This document shows positions 17,486-24,703 of a stretch of 64,000 nt of DNA, piece by piece. The stretch is from contig CAJPNZ010000001.1 of NCBI GenBank assembly GCA_905372155.1, positions 1 through 64,000 on the forward strand, given 5' to 3'. Made by a program: the position numbers and the translations under genes. The DNA is from Propionibacteriaceae bacterium. Its GTDB lineage: Bacteria; Actinomycetota; Actinomycetes; Propionibacteriales; Propionibacteriaceae. The first letter of the stretch is position 1, and every line of letters begins with the position of its first letter. The notes beneath the pieces were generated by a model, which worked only from the letters and a program-made list of their open reading frames with translations, did not search any database and was not told the origin of the DNA.

Positions 17486-18157
17486 TCACTCTTTCTTGGG
17501 GACGAATCCCTTGCCGTCTGCCAAAAGCAGTCCAGGATTCTTTCCGATCTCCACCGTTGCTTTCTGCTGCTCCGTCGCGCCATTTGTAGTGGTCACCGAC
17601 AAAGTGAACGGCAGGCTACACGCCTTCGGACCCGACACCGACGGTGTGGAATCACCGATCCACTGCCGGTTCGACACCAACTCTTTGGCATTGTTATTCC
17701 ACCCCGTCACCGTGCCGATACGGTCAGTCACCCACGCATCTCCAGCAGACGGCGTCAGCGTTGCTCTGAGGGTGTTCACAGAACGGTGCAACTCCACTAG
17801 GGAAGCCGTGCCATCGGCATTCAACTGCAACTGCACACTTATCGACTCCTGGCCGTCTGGGGACGTAGCCGACGAGGTCCACACCGTCGATCCCTCCAGC
17901 GCCTCCGCCGCATGAGCAGCGCAGGACCAGTACTTGTCCGCGGTCTTCTGGTTGTCTCGTTCAGCGGCCTCGATCAGTGCCTCGACCTTCTCCTTCGAGT
18001 CCGCGACCTCCAGCTCACGGCGGAACTTGGCCTGATCGGTGTAGACCATGCCGTCCAGACGATCCAGAGCCTCCTGGCGCACCTGACTGACCGAGGTGCC
18101 GCACCCGGCCAGACCGATCGCCAGCACAGCAACGCCGCTACACAACAGTTTCTTCAT
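17486..18157 (-). CDS. Putative lipoprotein of the conjugation operon
   Basis: A 223-residue protein with a classic lipoprotein signal, MKKLLCSGVAVLAIGLAGC, with the modified cysteine at residue 19. A helical, charged segment (about 25-75) is followed by a region rich in beta strands, including SISVQLQLNADGTASL and FTLSVTTTN. It is surface-exposed by prediction and lies between the TrbL-like and PrgI-like genes, with 1 and 6 nt spacing. A role in the extracellular or wall-spanning part of the channel is plausible but not shown by any motif. Confidence 0.6.
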   Translation of the reverse strand: MKKLLCSGVAVLAIGLAGCGTSVSQVRQEALDRLDGMVYTDQAKFRRELEVADSKEKVEALIEAAERDNQKTADKYWSCAAHAAEALEGSTVWTSSATSPDGQESISVQLQLNADGTASLVELHRSVNTLRATLTPSAGDAWVTDRIGTVTGWNNNAKELVSNRQWIGDSTPSVSGPKACSLPFTLSVTTTNGATEQQKATVEIGKNPGLLLADGKGFVPKKE

Positions 18158-18158
18158 G

Positions 18159-19028
18159 TCAGCCTCCCAGCATCTCTGACGCGATCTTCCCCGACCCCAT
18201 CAGCAACATGCCCAAGACTAATCCCATGAACATGTACATCGAGCCAAGCTGGAACGCCGCGGCAACACCACCACTATCCAGAGACGGAACTGCTTGTTCT
18301 GTCCACTTCAACGACAGCAGTCGGTAAATTCCGAGGGCCATGATGATCACAAACGCCTGCAAAGCGGCGGATGCGTAATTGTGTAGAAACTTGATGCCGT
18401 ACGAGCGAGTATGGTCAGAGATCAGGAAGGACATCGGTACTGGAGCGAATGCGCCATACATGTACAGTTTGACGAATCGCATCACAATCAATGCCAACCC
18501 ACCTAGGCAGGCTCCCTTGTAGATGAGCCAGGCAAGTAGCATCAAAACAACAAGAAGAGTTTGCCCCAGCCAGTCCAGATCGTTTACCGCCTGAAAAAGC
18601 GGGTTTAAGTCCGCGTTCTTGGAAGTTTGGCTTTGAAACAATAAATTAGTTTTGATTGCCAAATCATTGCAGAACTCATAGACACCCTTCAAAATAGCCG
18701 GAGTCTGTTTGAAGAGTGCCCATACCAAACCGAACTTGACGCCGGCCATGATGGTCAACCGCAAACGAGCCTCACCGTCACCCTCAATCGTCAACAATGA
18801 CTTCTGCAAATCCAGCATCGTCAAAATCAACAAAATGATTAGGGCACTCGACTGAATCAGGGCCGTTGATACGGTGTCAACGATCTTCCAGGTGTCATTG
18901 GAAAACACGTCCGGTGTCGATGTCGCCGACAACAAGGACAAGCCGAACAGCTCCCCGATCCCACCTTGGATATCCTCCAAGATGGGTTTGAGGATTGTTA
19001 TCGTCCAAGATTCTAGCAGCACCGGCAT
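18159..19028 (-). CDS. VirB6/TrbL-like polytopic membrane protein
   Basis: A 289-residue protein with about six hydrophobic segments (roughly 52-70, 90-108, 150-168, 172-190, 212-235 and 255-275). Segments such as GQTLLVVLMLLAWLIYKGAC and FVIIMALGIYRLL are typical of VirB6/TrbL-type channel proteins. It lies directly upstream of the lipoprotein and PrgI-VirB4 genes and 12 nt after the small two-helix protein, a usual core order. It should form part of the inner-membrane pore for DNA translocation. Family assignment rests on topology and position because these proteins are poorly conserved. Confidence 0.75.
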   Translation of the reverse strand: MPVLLESWTITILKPILEDIQGGIGELFGLSLLSATSTPDVFSNDTWKIVDTVSTALIQSSALIILLILTMLDLQKSLLTIEGDGEARLRLTIMAGVKFGLVWALFKQTPAILKGVYEFCNDLAIKTNLLFQSQTSKNADLNPLFQAVNDLDWLGQTLLVVLMLLAWLIYKGACLGGLALIVMRFVKLYMYGAFAPVPMSFLISDHTRSYGIKFLHNYASAALQAFVIIMALGIYRLLSLKWTEQAVPSLDSGGVAAAFQLGSMYMFMGLVLGMLLMGSGKIASEMLGG

Positions 19029-19040
19029 CAGATCAGAACC

Positions 19041-19253
19041 TCACACGATCGTCTTCAGGTATGCGCCAATCGCAATTACCCCGATGCCGCCAACGATTGC
19101 CAAGATTCCGTTGCGCATTCCGGGGCCCTCGTGATTCGAGAACCCGAAATACAGAATGATCGCGCCAATTGCAACCGCGATCTTTCCGGCGTAGTCCAGC
19201 AGCTGGCCCATGCCGTCCAAGATGTCGTGCAATACCTTCGTATCAAGTTGCAT
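19041..19253 (-). CDS. Small two-helix membrane protein (VirB2 pilin-like candidate)
   Basis: A 70-residue protein beginning MQLDTKVLHDILDGMGQLLD, followed by two hydrophobic helices (AGKIAVAIGAIILYFGF and GILAIVGGIGVIAIGAYL). ATG 19253 has GGAGG 5 nt upstream, so the longer frame to 19349 is rejected. Size and topology match VirB2-like subunits and small membrane proteins at the head of Gram-positive conjugation operons. There is no cleavable signal peptide. It is followed after 12 nt by the VirB6-like gene. Confidence 0.65.
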   Translation of the reverse strand: MQLDTKVLHDILDGMGQLLDYAGKIAVAIGAIILYFGFSNHEGPGMRNGILAIVGGIGVIAIGAYLKTIV

Positions 19254-19308
19254 CTCAACCTCCAATGAATAAGCGAAACAATTTACATATAGACGGGAAT
19301 CCCAACAA

Positions 19309-20466
19309 TCAGGACCCCGACGTACCCTCTGCCGCCTTCTTGTCGGCATTCAATTCGCGCATCAGCCACCAGGCCCGGGACCGGCCAGCGTCAGGCGATC
19401 CCGTTCGGATTGCCTCCGCCCGGGCGGCCTCCGCCCGCACCGCCACCGGAGAACGCTCCTCCGGCCGCAACGGAGTCGATGGTGGATCCGGTATCCGCCG
19501 CCTGGATGACGACGACTTCGGAGCTCCCTCCGGTGGAAGCTTCCCCAGGCGATGCGCCACCAGTCCCGCGAGATGCCGGACCCGATCCGGTACCGGATTC
19601 GCCGCCAGATGCGCCCGCAGATCGGCCGCGGTCCAGCCTGCATCTAGGCGTTTCCGCAGCAGCGGCGCCACCACAGCGACGCCGTCGTCGTCGAGGACCT
19701 GCATCGGCTCCGGCAGCGCGTGCCGGATCAAGGCCCAGTCAGCCGCCACATCACGCCCCACCGGCACAACACCGCCGTCAGGGTTGGGGGAGACGGCCCG
19801 GCCACCGGCCGGAGCCGACCCAGCCGCCGGCAGGCCAACACCACCTCGGGAATCTTCGACGTCGGGGTCGGATTCAGGTCCTGACCCGACCCCACCAGAC
19901 CCGTCCACCAGCATCGACGGCGGCGGCGTGGGGGGTAGGGGGGTTAGGTCTGATGGTTCTACTGATGGTTCTTCCTTATATAGAGGTGTCACCAGTGTCA
20001 CCACGGTGGTGTCACCAGTGTCACTACGGTCGACCGTGGTGACATCCATGTCACCACGGACCTGACTAGGGGTTTCACTGTCAGCTTCCACCGTGGTGTC
20101 ACCAGTGTCACTACGGACTTGACTAGGGGTTTCACGGAGTTGCCCGGGACGGTCGGCCCCATGCCCACACCGCCGAGTCACCGTCTCCGGCAAGTTCAAC
20201 CGGTAGACGGAGTTCACCTTCACCAGGCCCCCGCGGGGCCCATCAGCGAAGCCCTGCAAACGTGAAATCCATCCCCCATCACACAACTCACGCAGCCCCC
20301 GCAGCACGGTCCTCTTCGACACTCCCACCATCGACTCCAACGTCTCCAGGTGCGGCCAGGCCTCATCCTCATCGTTCGCGAAGTTCGCCAAGGCAACCAA
20401 CAAGAGCTTGCTCGTCGGCGACGGCAACTGCTCATTCAGCGCCCAGTTCACCGCCCAGATACTCAT
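19309..20466 (-). CDS. HTH_36-type protein, candidate replication initiator
   Basis: A 385-residue protein starting at ATG 20466 (GAGG just upstream). The first 100 residues form a winged helix like phage/plasmid HTH_36 proteins: SKLLLVALANFANDEDEAWP, then LESMVGVSKRTVLRGLREL and GGWISR. A repetitive middle (SDTGDTTV, VRGDMDVTTV, SDTGDTTVV) is encoded by iteron-like DNA. The C-terminal third has LLRKRLDAGWTAADLRAHLA, also seen in replication/DnaT-like phage proteins. Phage initiators such as lambda O carry their origin inside the gene, and the layout here is similar. The gene is second in the transfer operon, 4 nt after the HTH gene. A role in element replication is inferred; transcription control is the alternative. 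Confidence 0.6.
   Translation of the reverse strand: MSIWAVNWALNEQLPSPTSKLLLVALANFANDEDEAWPHLETLESMVGVSKRTVLRGLRELCDGGWISRLQGFADGPRGGLVKVNSVYRLNLPETVTRRCGHGADRPGQLRETPSQVRSDTGDTTVEADSETPSQVRGDMDVTTVDRSDTGDTTVVTLVTPLYKEEPSVEPSDLTPLPPTPPPSMLVDGSGGVGSGPESDPDVEDSRGGVGLPAAGSAPAGGRAVSPNPDGGVVPVGRDVAADWALIRHALPEPMQVLDDDGVAVVAPLLRKRLDAGWTAADLRAHLAANPVPDRVRHLAGLVAHRLGKLPPEGAPKSSSSRRRIPDPPSTPLRPEERSPVAVRAEAARAEAIRTGSPDAGRSRAWWLMRELNADKKAAEGTSGS
19951..20135. repeat. Iteron-like direct repeats beside an AT-rich stretch
   Basis: GGTGTCACCAGTGTCAC occurs exactly at 19985, 20008 and 20095, with a 13/17 copy at 20038. A second motif, GACYTGACTAGGGGTTTCAC, occurs at 20059 and 20116. The last two composite units are 57 bp apart. 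Next to copy 1 lies an AT-rich stretch (about 19951-19984) with two copies of TGATGGTTCT and TTATATA, unusual in this GC-rich DNA. Repeats plus AT-rich DNA inside an initiator-like gene suggest a replication origin or initiator-binding site. Confidence 0.6.
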
Positions 20467-20470
20467 GACC

Positions 20471-20806
20471 TCACGGCTCCTCAACTAAGGGATCCATGCC
20501 GACCCGCTCATCGGGATCATCCGGCGGGGCCGAGTGGGGGGATACCCCGACCCCATCGGACGACCCCGCAGCAGCGGCCGGCGCAGGCGGTGCGAAAGGA
20601 TCCCCGCCATGCTCCAGCAGCTCACGCACCCACGCTGCCGGGATCACCCACCGCCCATTGGGAAGCTTCCTCGCCCCCGGGATGCGGCGCTTCTTACACC
20701 ATCGCGACACCGATCTTGCCGACTCGTTCGGGAAGAGGGCGGCTACCTCCTCCGGAGACAGGAATGGCCTGCCATAGCTAGAAGTGGCGTCGTGTGATCC
20801 TTGCAC
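20471..20806 (-). CDS. Helix-turn-helix DNA-binding protein, first gene of the transfer operon
   Basis: A 111-residue protein with a MerR/excisionase-like HTH: FLSPEEVAALFP, ESARSVSRWCKKRRIPGARK, LPNGRWVIPAAW. The rest is a Pro/Ala/Asp-rich tail. The start is taken as GTG 20806 because a good promoter (TTGACC, 18 nt, GATACT) places the likely transcript start at or next to it, giving a leaderless mRNA. The frame upstream to 20881 would run through the promoter. Small HTH proteins of this type act as excisionases or regulators on mobile elements. Being first in the operon, it probably regulates the element or helps excision. Confidence 0.65.
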   Translation of the reverse strand: MQGSHDATSSYGRPFLSPEEVAALFPNESARSVSRWCKKRRIPGARKLPNGRWVIPAAWVRELLEHGGDPFAPPAPAAAAGSSDGVGVSPHSAPPDDPDERVGMDPLVEEP

Positions 20807-20814
20807 GTGGCAAG
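20800..20814. promoter_or_regulatory. Inverted repeat CTTGC-N5-GCAAG (candidate operator A)
   Basis: CTTGCACGTGGCAAG is a perfect inverted repeat that covers the start codon of the leftward HTH gene and abuts its -10 box. A protein bound here would block the operon promoter. The XRE-type regulator on the other side is the obvious candidate binder. Confidence 0.5.
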
Positions 20815-20842
20815 TATCGCCTGAAGACACTTGCAAGGTCAA
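20813..20842 (-). promoter_or_regulatory. Promoter of the leftward transfer operon
   Basis: Read on the minus strand: -35 TTGACC (20842-20837), an 18-nt spacer, then -10 GATACT (20818-20813). GTG 20806 follows after 6 nt, which implies a leaderless transcript, common in actinobacteria. It is flanked and overlapped by the two CTTG/CAAG repeats. Confidence 0.6.
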
Positions 20843-20843
20843 G
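20830..20843. promoter_or_regulatory. Inverted repeat CTTG-N6-CAAG (candidate operator B)
   Basis: CTTGCAAGGTCAAG overlaps the -35 box of the leftward promoter. It resembles operator A, with half-sites CTTG and CAAG and a spacing of 6 instead of 7. Centre-to-centre distance is about 29 bp, close to three helical turns, so cooperative binding is possible. Confidence 0.4.
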
Positions 20844-20862
20844 AGATATTTTGGTTGTTTCG

Positions 20863-20892
20863 TTGCGCTAGGTGGCCTCAAGTGCCTATGAT
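20863..20892 (+). promoter_or_regulatory. Promoter of the XRE-type regulator gene
   Basis: TTGCGC (20863-20868), an 18-nt spacer and TATGAT (20887-20892), followed by ATG 20899 after 6 nt. The short distance again implies a leaderless mRNA. The promoter is back-to-back with the transfer operon promoter. Confidence 0.5.
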
Positions 20893-20898
20893 TGCATC

Positions 20899-21243
20899 AT
20901 GTCGCAGGATTGGGAGGCCGCGCGTGAGCGAGGCCTGATAGATAGCTACTCGATCTACGAGTCGATCGGGATCGCCGTGCAGTCGGCCATGTTCCGGCGA
21001 CGGCTCCGCAACAAGGATCTTGCCGTCGCCCTCGGGGTAACGCCATCGGTGGCTGGCAAGAAGCTGCGTGGAGCGATTGCGTGGTCAGTGCAGGATGTCT
21101 TCGCCGCCGCTCAGATGCTCGGCGTCGACCCGGGGCGCCTGCTCCCGCGGCAGAAAACGAACGATCCCGGCCAGATCTCTCTGGCCGGGATTCCGGATGT
21201 GGTAGCGGGGACAGGATTTGAACCTGTGGCCTCCGGGTTATGA
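20899..21243 (+). CDS. XRE-type HTH regulator whose 3' end runs into tRNA-fMet
   Basis: A 114-residue protein from ATG 20899. Residues 15-90 hold an XRE/Cro-type HTH: IYESIGIAVQSAMFRRRLRN, KDLAVALGVTPSVAGKKLRG, VQDVFAAAQMLGVDPGRLLP. The final 25 residues are not family-like. They are the translation of the tRNA terminator hairpin and of the antisense strand of the tRNA (GTGFEPVASGL), with the stop at 21241-21243 inside the tRNA gene. It is divergent from the transfer operon, likely represses it through the CTTG/CAAG repeats, and is autoregulated by position. The native C-terminus may have been replaced when the element joined this site. Confidence 0.75.
   Translation: MSQDWEAARERGLIDSYSIYESIGIAVQSAMFRRRLRNKDLAVALGVTPSVAGKKLRGAIAWSVQDVFAAAQMLGVDPGRLLPRQKTNDPGQISLAGIPDVVAGTGFEPVASGL
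21164..21191 (-). terminator. Intrinsic terminator of tRNA-fMet
   Basis: A perfect 12-bp stem ATCCCGGCCAGA / TCTGGCCGGGAT with a 4-nt loop, 8 nt past the tRNA CCA end on the minus strand, followed by the T-rich CGTTCGTTTTCT. On the plus strand the same DNA encodes part of the XRE tail. Confidence 0.8.
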
Positions 21244-21276
21244 GCCCGGCGAGCTACCGAACTGCTCCACCCCGCG
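21200..21276 (-). tRNA. Initiator tRNA-fMet (anticodon CAU)
   Basis: A 77-nt cloverleaf on the minus strand with encoded CCA. The acceptor stem is GCGGGG/CCCCGC, the anticodon loop is CTCATAA, and the T loop is TTCAAAT. Initiator features are present: an unpaired 1:72 position (C and T) and three consecutive G-C pairs (GGG/CCC) next to the anticodon loop. It is the boundary between the conjugative element and conserved chromosome and a possible integration target, although a second att copy is not in the window. Confidence 0.95.
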
Positions 21277-21287
21277 GTGCTTGATCA

Positions 21288-21317
21288 AGTGTACACGGAG
21301 TGCGATGGAACGCCAAA
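21288..21317 (-). promoter_or_regulatory. Promoter of tRNA-fMet
   Basis: On the minus strand TTTGGC (21317-21312), 18 nt, then TACACT (21293-21288), 11 nt before the tRNA 5' end. This is the expected position for a tRNA promoter. Confidence 0.55.
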
Positions 21318-21412
21318 TCGGTTGGTCGGCGCAGCATTAACGTTGGAGGGGGTGTGGCGGGTTAGGATTGCCGAGGTCTTCATCGCCGTCCATCACGGGA
21401 GAAAACGTAGAC

Positions 21413-22933
21413 ATGAGAACCAACCGGCCCTTCCGCCGTCTGACGGCCCTGCTGGTCATGTTGCTAGGAATCAGCCTGACGTTGGTGGCCTGCGGTGGGC
21501 CCAGCGGGGCAGGGTCGAGGCCCATCGTCCTCAACGTTGGGGCAACAACCGAACCCACGGGCATGGATCCGGCCACTGACACGGGAGCAGGTACGCCGTT
21601 CGCGCTGCTGTACAACGTCTACGAGACGCTGGTGCGCATCGATGAGAATGGTGAGATCAAGCCACTGTTGGCTCGTTCCTGGAGTGTCAGTTCCGATGGC
21701 AGCGTCTATACCTTCAAGCTGGAACCCAATGCCACCTTCGCTTCTGGGAAGCCGGTCGATGCGGCTGCGGTCATCGCTTCCTTCGAACGCACGCGGGATG
21801 GTGAGAGCACAACTGAGGTGCTCAAGAAACAGATGAGTCACGTCAAGGAGATGCGCGCTGTCGATGAGCACACGGTGGAGGTTTCCCTAACTGGTCCCAG
21901 CCGACGTTGGCTCTACGACATCACGTCCACGGCCGGGATCATCTACGATCTTTCCTCCGGGCAGAACCTGAGCGAGCAACCTGCCGGTTCCGGCCCCTAT
22001 GTTTTCTCGCGTCATGACATCGGTTCCATGGTTTCATTGGTGCGAAACAAGGAATACTGGGGGACCGGGCCGCGTGTGGACGAGGTGAACTTCAGGTACT
22101 ATTCCGACGCGAACTCGATGGTCGCGGCCATGCTTTCGGGGGAATTGGACATCGTCTCCAATCTGACGGTACCGCAGTCGGTGGGGCAATTCTCCGACGC
22201 CTCCCGCTTCAAGGTGCTCGAGGGTACCACGAACGGAGAAGTGGTACTTGGGTTCAACCACAGCAATCCCGCTCTCTCCAATCTCAAGGTCAGGCAGGCC
22301 ATCAACCACGCCATTGACCGCAAGGCCATCCTGGATAGCGCCTGGGGTGGAAAGGGTACGCTGATCGGCTCCATGGTTCCCCCAACCGACCCGTGGTACG
22401 AAGACCTCTCCAACACCTATCCGCACGATCCTGCCAAGGCGAAGCAACTTCTCGAGGAGGCTGGTTACGCCAGCGGCCTGACGTTGCGTTTGAGGGTGCC
22501 AACCCTGCCGTATGGTCCTCCTGTCGCAAAACTTGTTGCAGCTCAGTTGCGTGAGGTCGGAATTGATGTGAGCATTGACGAACTGGACTTCTCCACTTGG
22601 CTGAAACAGGTTTATAGTCAACATGACTATGACATGACAGTCGTGGCTCATGTCGAGCCTTGGGATATTTCCCAGTTCGCCAACCCGAATTATTACTGGC
22701 AGTACAACAATTCTCAGTTCGCTGAGTTGATCAGCAAAGCGGATAGTTCTGCAACCGAGGAGGAACAGGAGACTATTTTGAGACAAGCAGCCAAGGTGCT
22801 GGCGGATGACGCGGCAGCCGACTGGTTGTTCCTGCTCCCCAATCTGGTCATCACCACGACCGAGATCTCGGGGATATCGACGAACACCACGGGGCTGTCT
22901 TTCGACATGACCCACGTAGCAACCAGCCGCTGA
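21413..22933 (+). CDS. Peptide ABC transporter substrate-binding lipoprotein
   Basis: A 506-residue SBP_bac_5 (DppA/OppA-type) protein that captures peptides outside the cell for the permease encoded downstream. ATG 21413 gives a signal MRTNRPFRRLTALLVMLLGI followed by lipobox LVAC (cysteine 27). Family features include GMDPATDTG, a YETLVRID-like strand, IKPLLARSWSVSSDGSVYTF, and VRQAINHAIDRKAILDSAW. The frame upstream of ATG 21413 is rejected because it lacks the signal. It is first of a five-gene operon (binding protein, two permeases, two ATPases), starting 137 nt after the divergent tRNA. Substrate could also be nickel or an opine; peptides are the default. Confidence 0.9.
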   Translation: MRTNRPFRRLTALLVMLLGISLTLVACGGPSGAGSRPIVLNVGATTEPTGMDPATDTGAGTPFALLYNVYETLVRIDENGEIKPLLARSWSVSSDGSVYTFKLEPNATFASGKPVDAAAVIASFERTRDGESTTEVLKKQMSHVKEMRAVDEHTVEVSLTGPSRRWLYDITSTAGIIYDLSSGQNLSEQPAGSGPYVFSRHDIGSMVSLVRNKEYWGTGPRVDEVNFRYYSDANSMVAAMLSGELDIVSNLTVPQSVGQFSDASRFKVLEGTTNGEVVLGFNHSNPALSNLKVRQAINHAIDRKAILDSAWGGKGTLIGSMVPPTDPWYEDLSNTYPHDPAKAKQLLEEAGYASGLTLRLRVPTLPYGPPVAKLVAAQLREVGIDVSIDELDFSTWLKQVYSQHDYDMTVVAHVEPWDISQFANPNYYWQYNNSQFAELISKADSSATEEEQETILRQAAKVLADDAAADWLFLLPNLVITTTEISGISTNTTGLSFDMTHVATSR

Positions 22934-22934
22934 G

Positions 22935-23894
22935 GTGTTTCGGAGAGACCTCGGCCGACGGTTGCTCGGTCTAGTGGTGAGTCTGCTGGTGGCCTCGCTC
23001 CTGATATTCCTGGTCACCAACGCGCTGCCCGGGAGCATCGCCAACGTGGTGCTCGGCACTCAAGCGAGTGCCGGGGAGATCGCCGCGTTCGAGGAACGAC
23101 ATGGGTTGAACCGTCCGTTGCTGCTTCGGTACGTCGAATGGATCGGCGGGATCTTGGGCGGCGACTTCGGCACCACCTTCGTCGGTGGGCGCAGTGTTCT
23201 GGAAGAGATTCTTTCGCGACTCGGTGTTTCCGTTTGGCTGGTGGCTCTTGGAATGTTTTTTGCGTTGCTGATTGCGGTTCCGCTCGGTTCGTTCGCGGCC
23301 CTGAGGCGACGACATGCGAGCGGGTTCGTTGCTTCCATGCTCTCCCAGATAGGTTTGTCAATTCCTGCTTTTTGGGCCGGTATGTGGCTGGTCATCTTTT
23401 TTGCGGTGAATCTTCGATGGCTGCCTGCCGGGGGATATGTCCCCTTGAGTCGTGACCCGGTTGGGTGGGCAACGCATCTGGTGCTTCCCGTGGCCTCCTT
23501 GGCGCTTGTTCAGGGCAGCCTGCTGGCGAGGTATGTTCGAAGTGCCGTAATCGAGGTGATCAGTGAGGACTGGTTTCGGACCGCCCGTGCGGTCGGGTGG
23601 TCCAGGCTGGGAGCGCTGTTCCGTCACGGGACCCGAAACATTGCGATATCGCTTCTCACCGTCATCGGACTTCAAGTGGCCACATTGTTGGTGGGGGCGA
23701 TCATCATCGAACAGGTGTTCGCCATCCAAGGATTGGGGTCACGGCTGTTGCTGGCGGTTTCTCAACGTGATCTGGTGCTGGTCCAAGGGATCATCCTGAT
23801 TCTCGTATGGGCGGTTCTTGTGATCAATTTCGTGGTGGATGTGGTGTACCAAGCGATCGATCCGAGGCTTAGGGAAACGGGGGCGACGTCATGA
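22935..23894 (+). CDS. Peptide ABC transporter permease (DppB-like)
   Basis: A 319-residue inner-membrane permease with about six helices and the BPD_transp_1 signature region DWFRTARAVGWSRLGALFRH (the EAA-type loop that contacts the ATPase). The N-terminal helix FLVTNALPGSIANVVLG and the SIPAFWAGMW stretch are typical of DppB/OppB. GTG 22935 follows the lipoprotein stop by 1 nt, and the gene overlaps the next by 4 nt (ATGA). It forms the pore together with the DppC-like protein. Confidence 0.92.
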   Translation: MFRRDLGRRLLGLVVSLLVASLLIFLVTNALPGSIANVVLGTQASAGEIAAFEERHGLNRPLLLRYVEWIGGILGGDFGTTFVGGRSVLEEILSRLGVSVWLVALGMFFALLIAVPLGSFAALRRRHASGFVASMLSQIGLSIPAFWAGMWLVIFFAVNLRWLPAGGYVPLSRDPVGWATHLVLPVASLALVQGSLLARYVRSAVIEVISEDWFRTARAVGWSRLGALFRHGTRNIAISLLTVIGLQVATLLVGAIIIEQVFAIQGLGSRLLLAVSQRDLVLVQGIILILVWAVLVINFVVDVVYQAIDPRLRETGATS

Positions 23895-24703
23895 TGCGTC
23901 GCTCGAATCTGGTTTTTGGGACACTGCTGCTTGCTTTCGTGTTTCTGCTCGCCCTGGTGGGGACGTTCTGGACCCCCTACGATCCGGTGACCGTCACCGG
24001 CAGCATCCGTGAAATGCCATCTGCAGCACATTGGCTTGGTACTGACGGCGGCGGTTTTGACATCGCCAGCCGTCTTGTCGCCGGGGCGAAGCTGGTGCTC
24101 CTGGTCGGGCTGGGGTCGGTGGCCGGAGCCGCCCTGATCGGCATCCCCGCCGGAATGATCGCGGGGATGTCGCGCGGCTGGGGAGCTGCCCTGATCGCCC
24201 GGGGAGCCGATGTACTCTACGGTTTCCCCGCCCTGTTGCTGGCCATCCTTTTCGCGGCTGCGCTCGGCGGATCCGTGTGGACCGCCTTGATGGCCATAGC
24301 CCTGTCGGCGATCCCGGCATTCGTGCGGATCGCCCGCGCCGCGACCATCCAGGTGATGGGGCTGGCCTTCGTCGAGGCCGCCCGGCTGTCCGGTACTCCG
24401 CGCAGGCAGATCGCGCTCAGGCACGTGCTGCCCAATATCGCCCCGGTGCTGGGCGTGCAGGCCAGCGTCAGCGTCGGAATCGCCATCCTTGCGGAATCTG
24501 GGCTTTCCTATCTGGGACTGGGGTCGGGAACGGACGTACCGACGTGGGGACGGATGCTGCAGGAGGCGCAGAAGGAGATCTTCGTGGCCCCTGTGATCGC
24601 CTTGTGGCCCGGATTGGCCATAGCTGCGGCGACCATGGGGTGCAACCTGCTCGGAGACGGCCTTCGTGACCTTCTCGACCCCAAGCTGCGGGAGCTGACG
24701 TGA
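23891..24703 (+). CDS. Peptide ABC transporter permease (DppC-like)
   Basis: A 270-residue second permease subunit. After an N-terminal helix comes the DppC-like WLGTDGGGFDIASRLVAGAK, then the helical core with an EAA-type loop, GLAFVEAARLSGTPRRQIAL, and the closing LRDLLDPKLREL. ATG 23891 overlaps the previous gene by 4 nt, and its stop overlaps GTG of the ATPase gene, giving tight translational coupling through the operon. Confidence 0.92.
   Translation: MMRRSNLVFGTLLLAFVFLLALVGTFWTPYDPVTVTGSIREMPSAAHWLGTDGGGFDIASRLVAGAKLVLLVGLGSVAGAALIGIPAGMIAGMSRGWGAALIARGADVLYGFPALLLAILFAAALGGSVWTALMAIALSAIPAFVRIARAATIQVMGLAFVEAARLSGTPRRQIALRHVLPNIAPVLGVQASVSVGIAILAESGLSYLGLGSGTDVPTWGRMLQEAQKEIFVAPVIALWPGLAIAAATMGCNLLGDGLRDLLDPKLRELT

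Noticed and set aside
1..21200. CRISPR array or integrase gene in the mobile region
   Set aside because: No regularly spaced palindromic repeats with unique spacers and no tyrosine or serine recombinase motifs are present; the short repeats found are iteron-like or coding.
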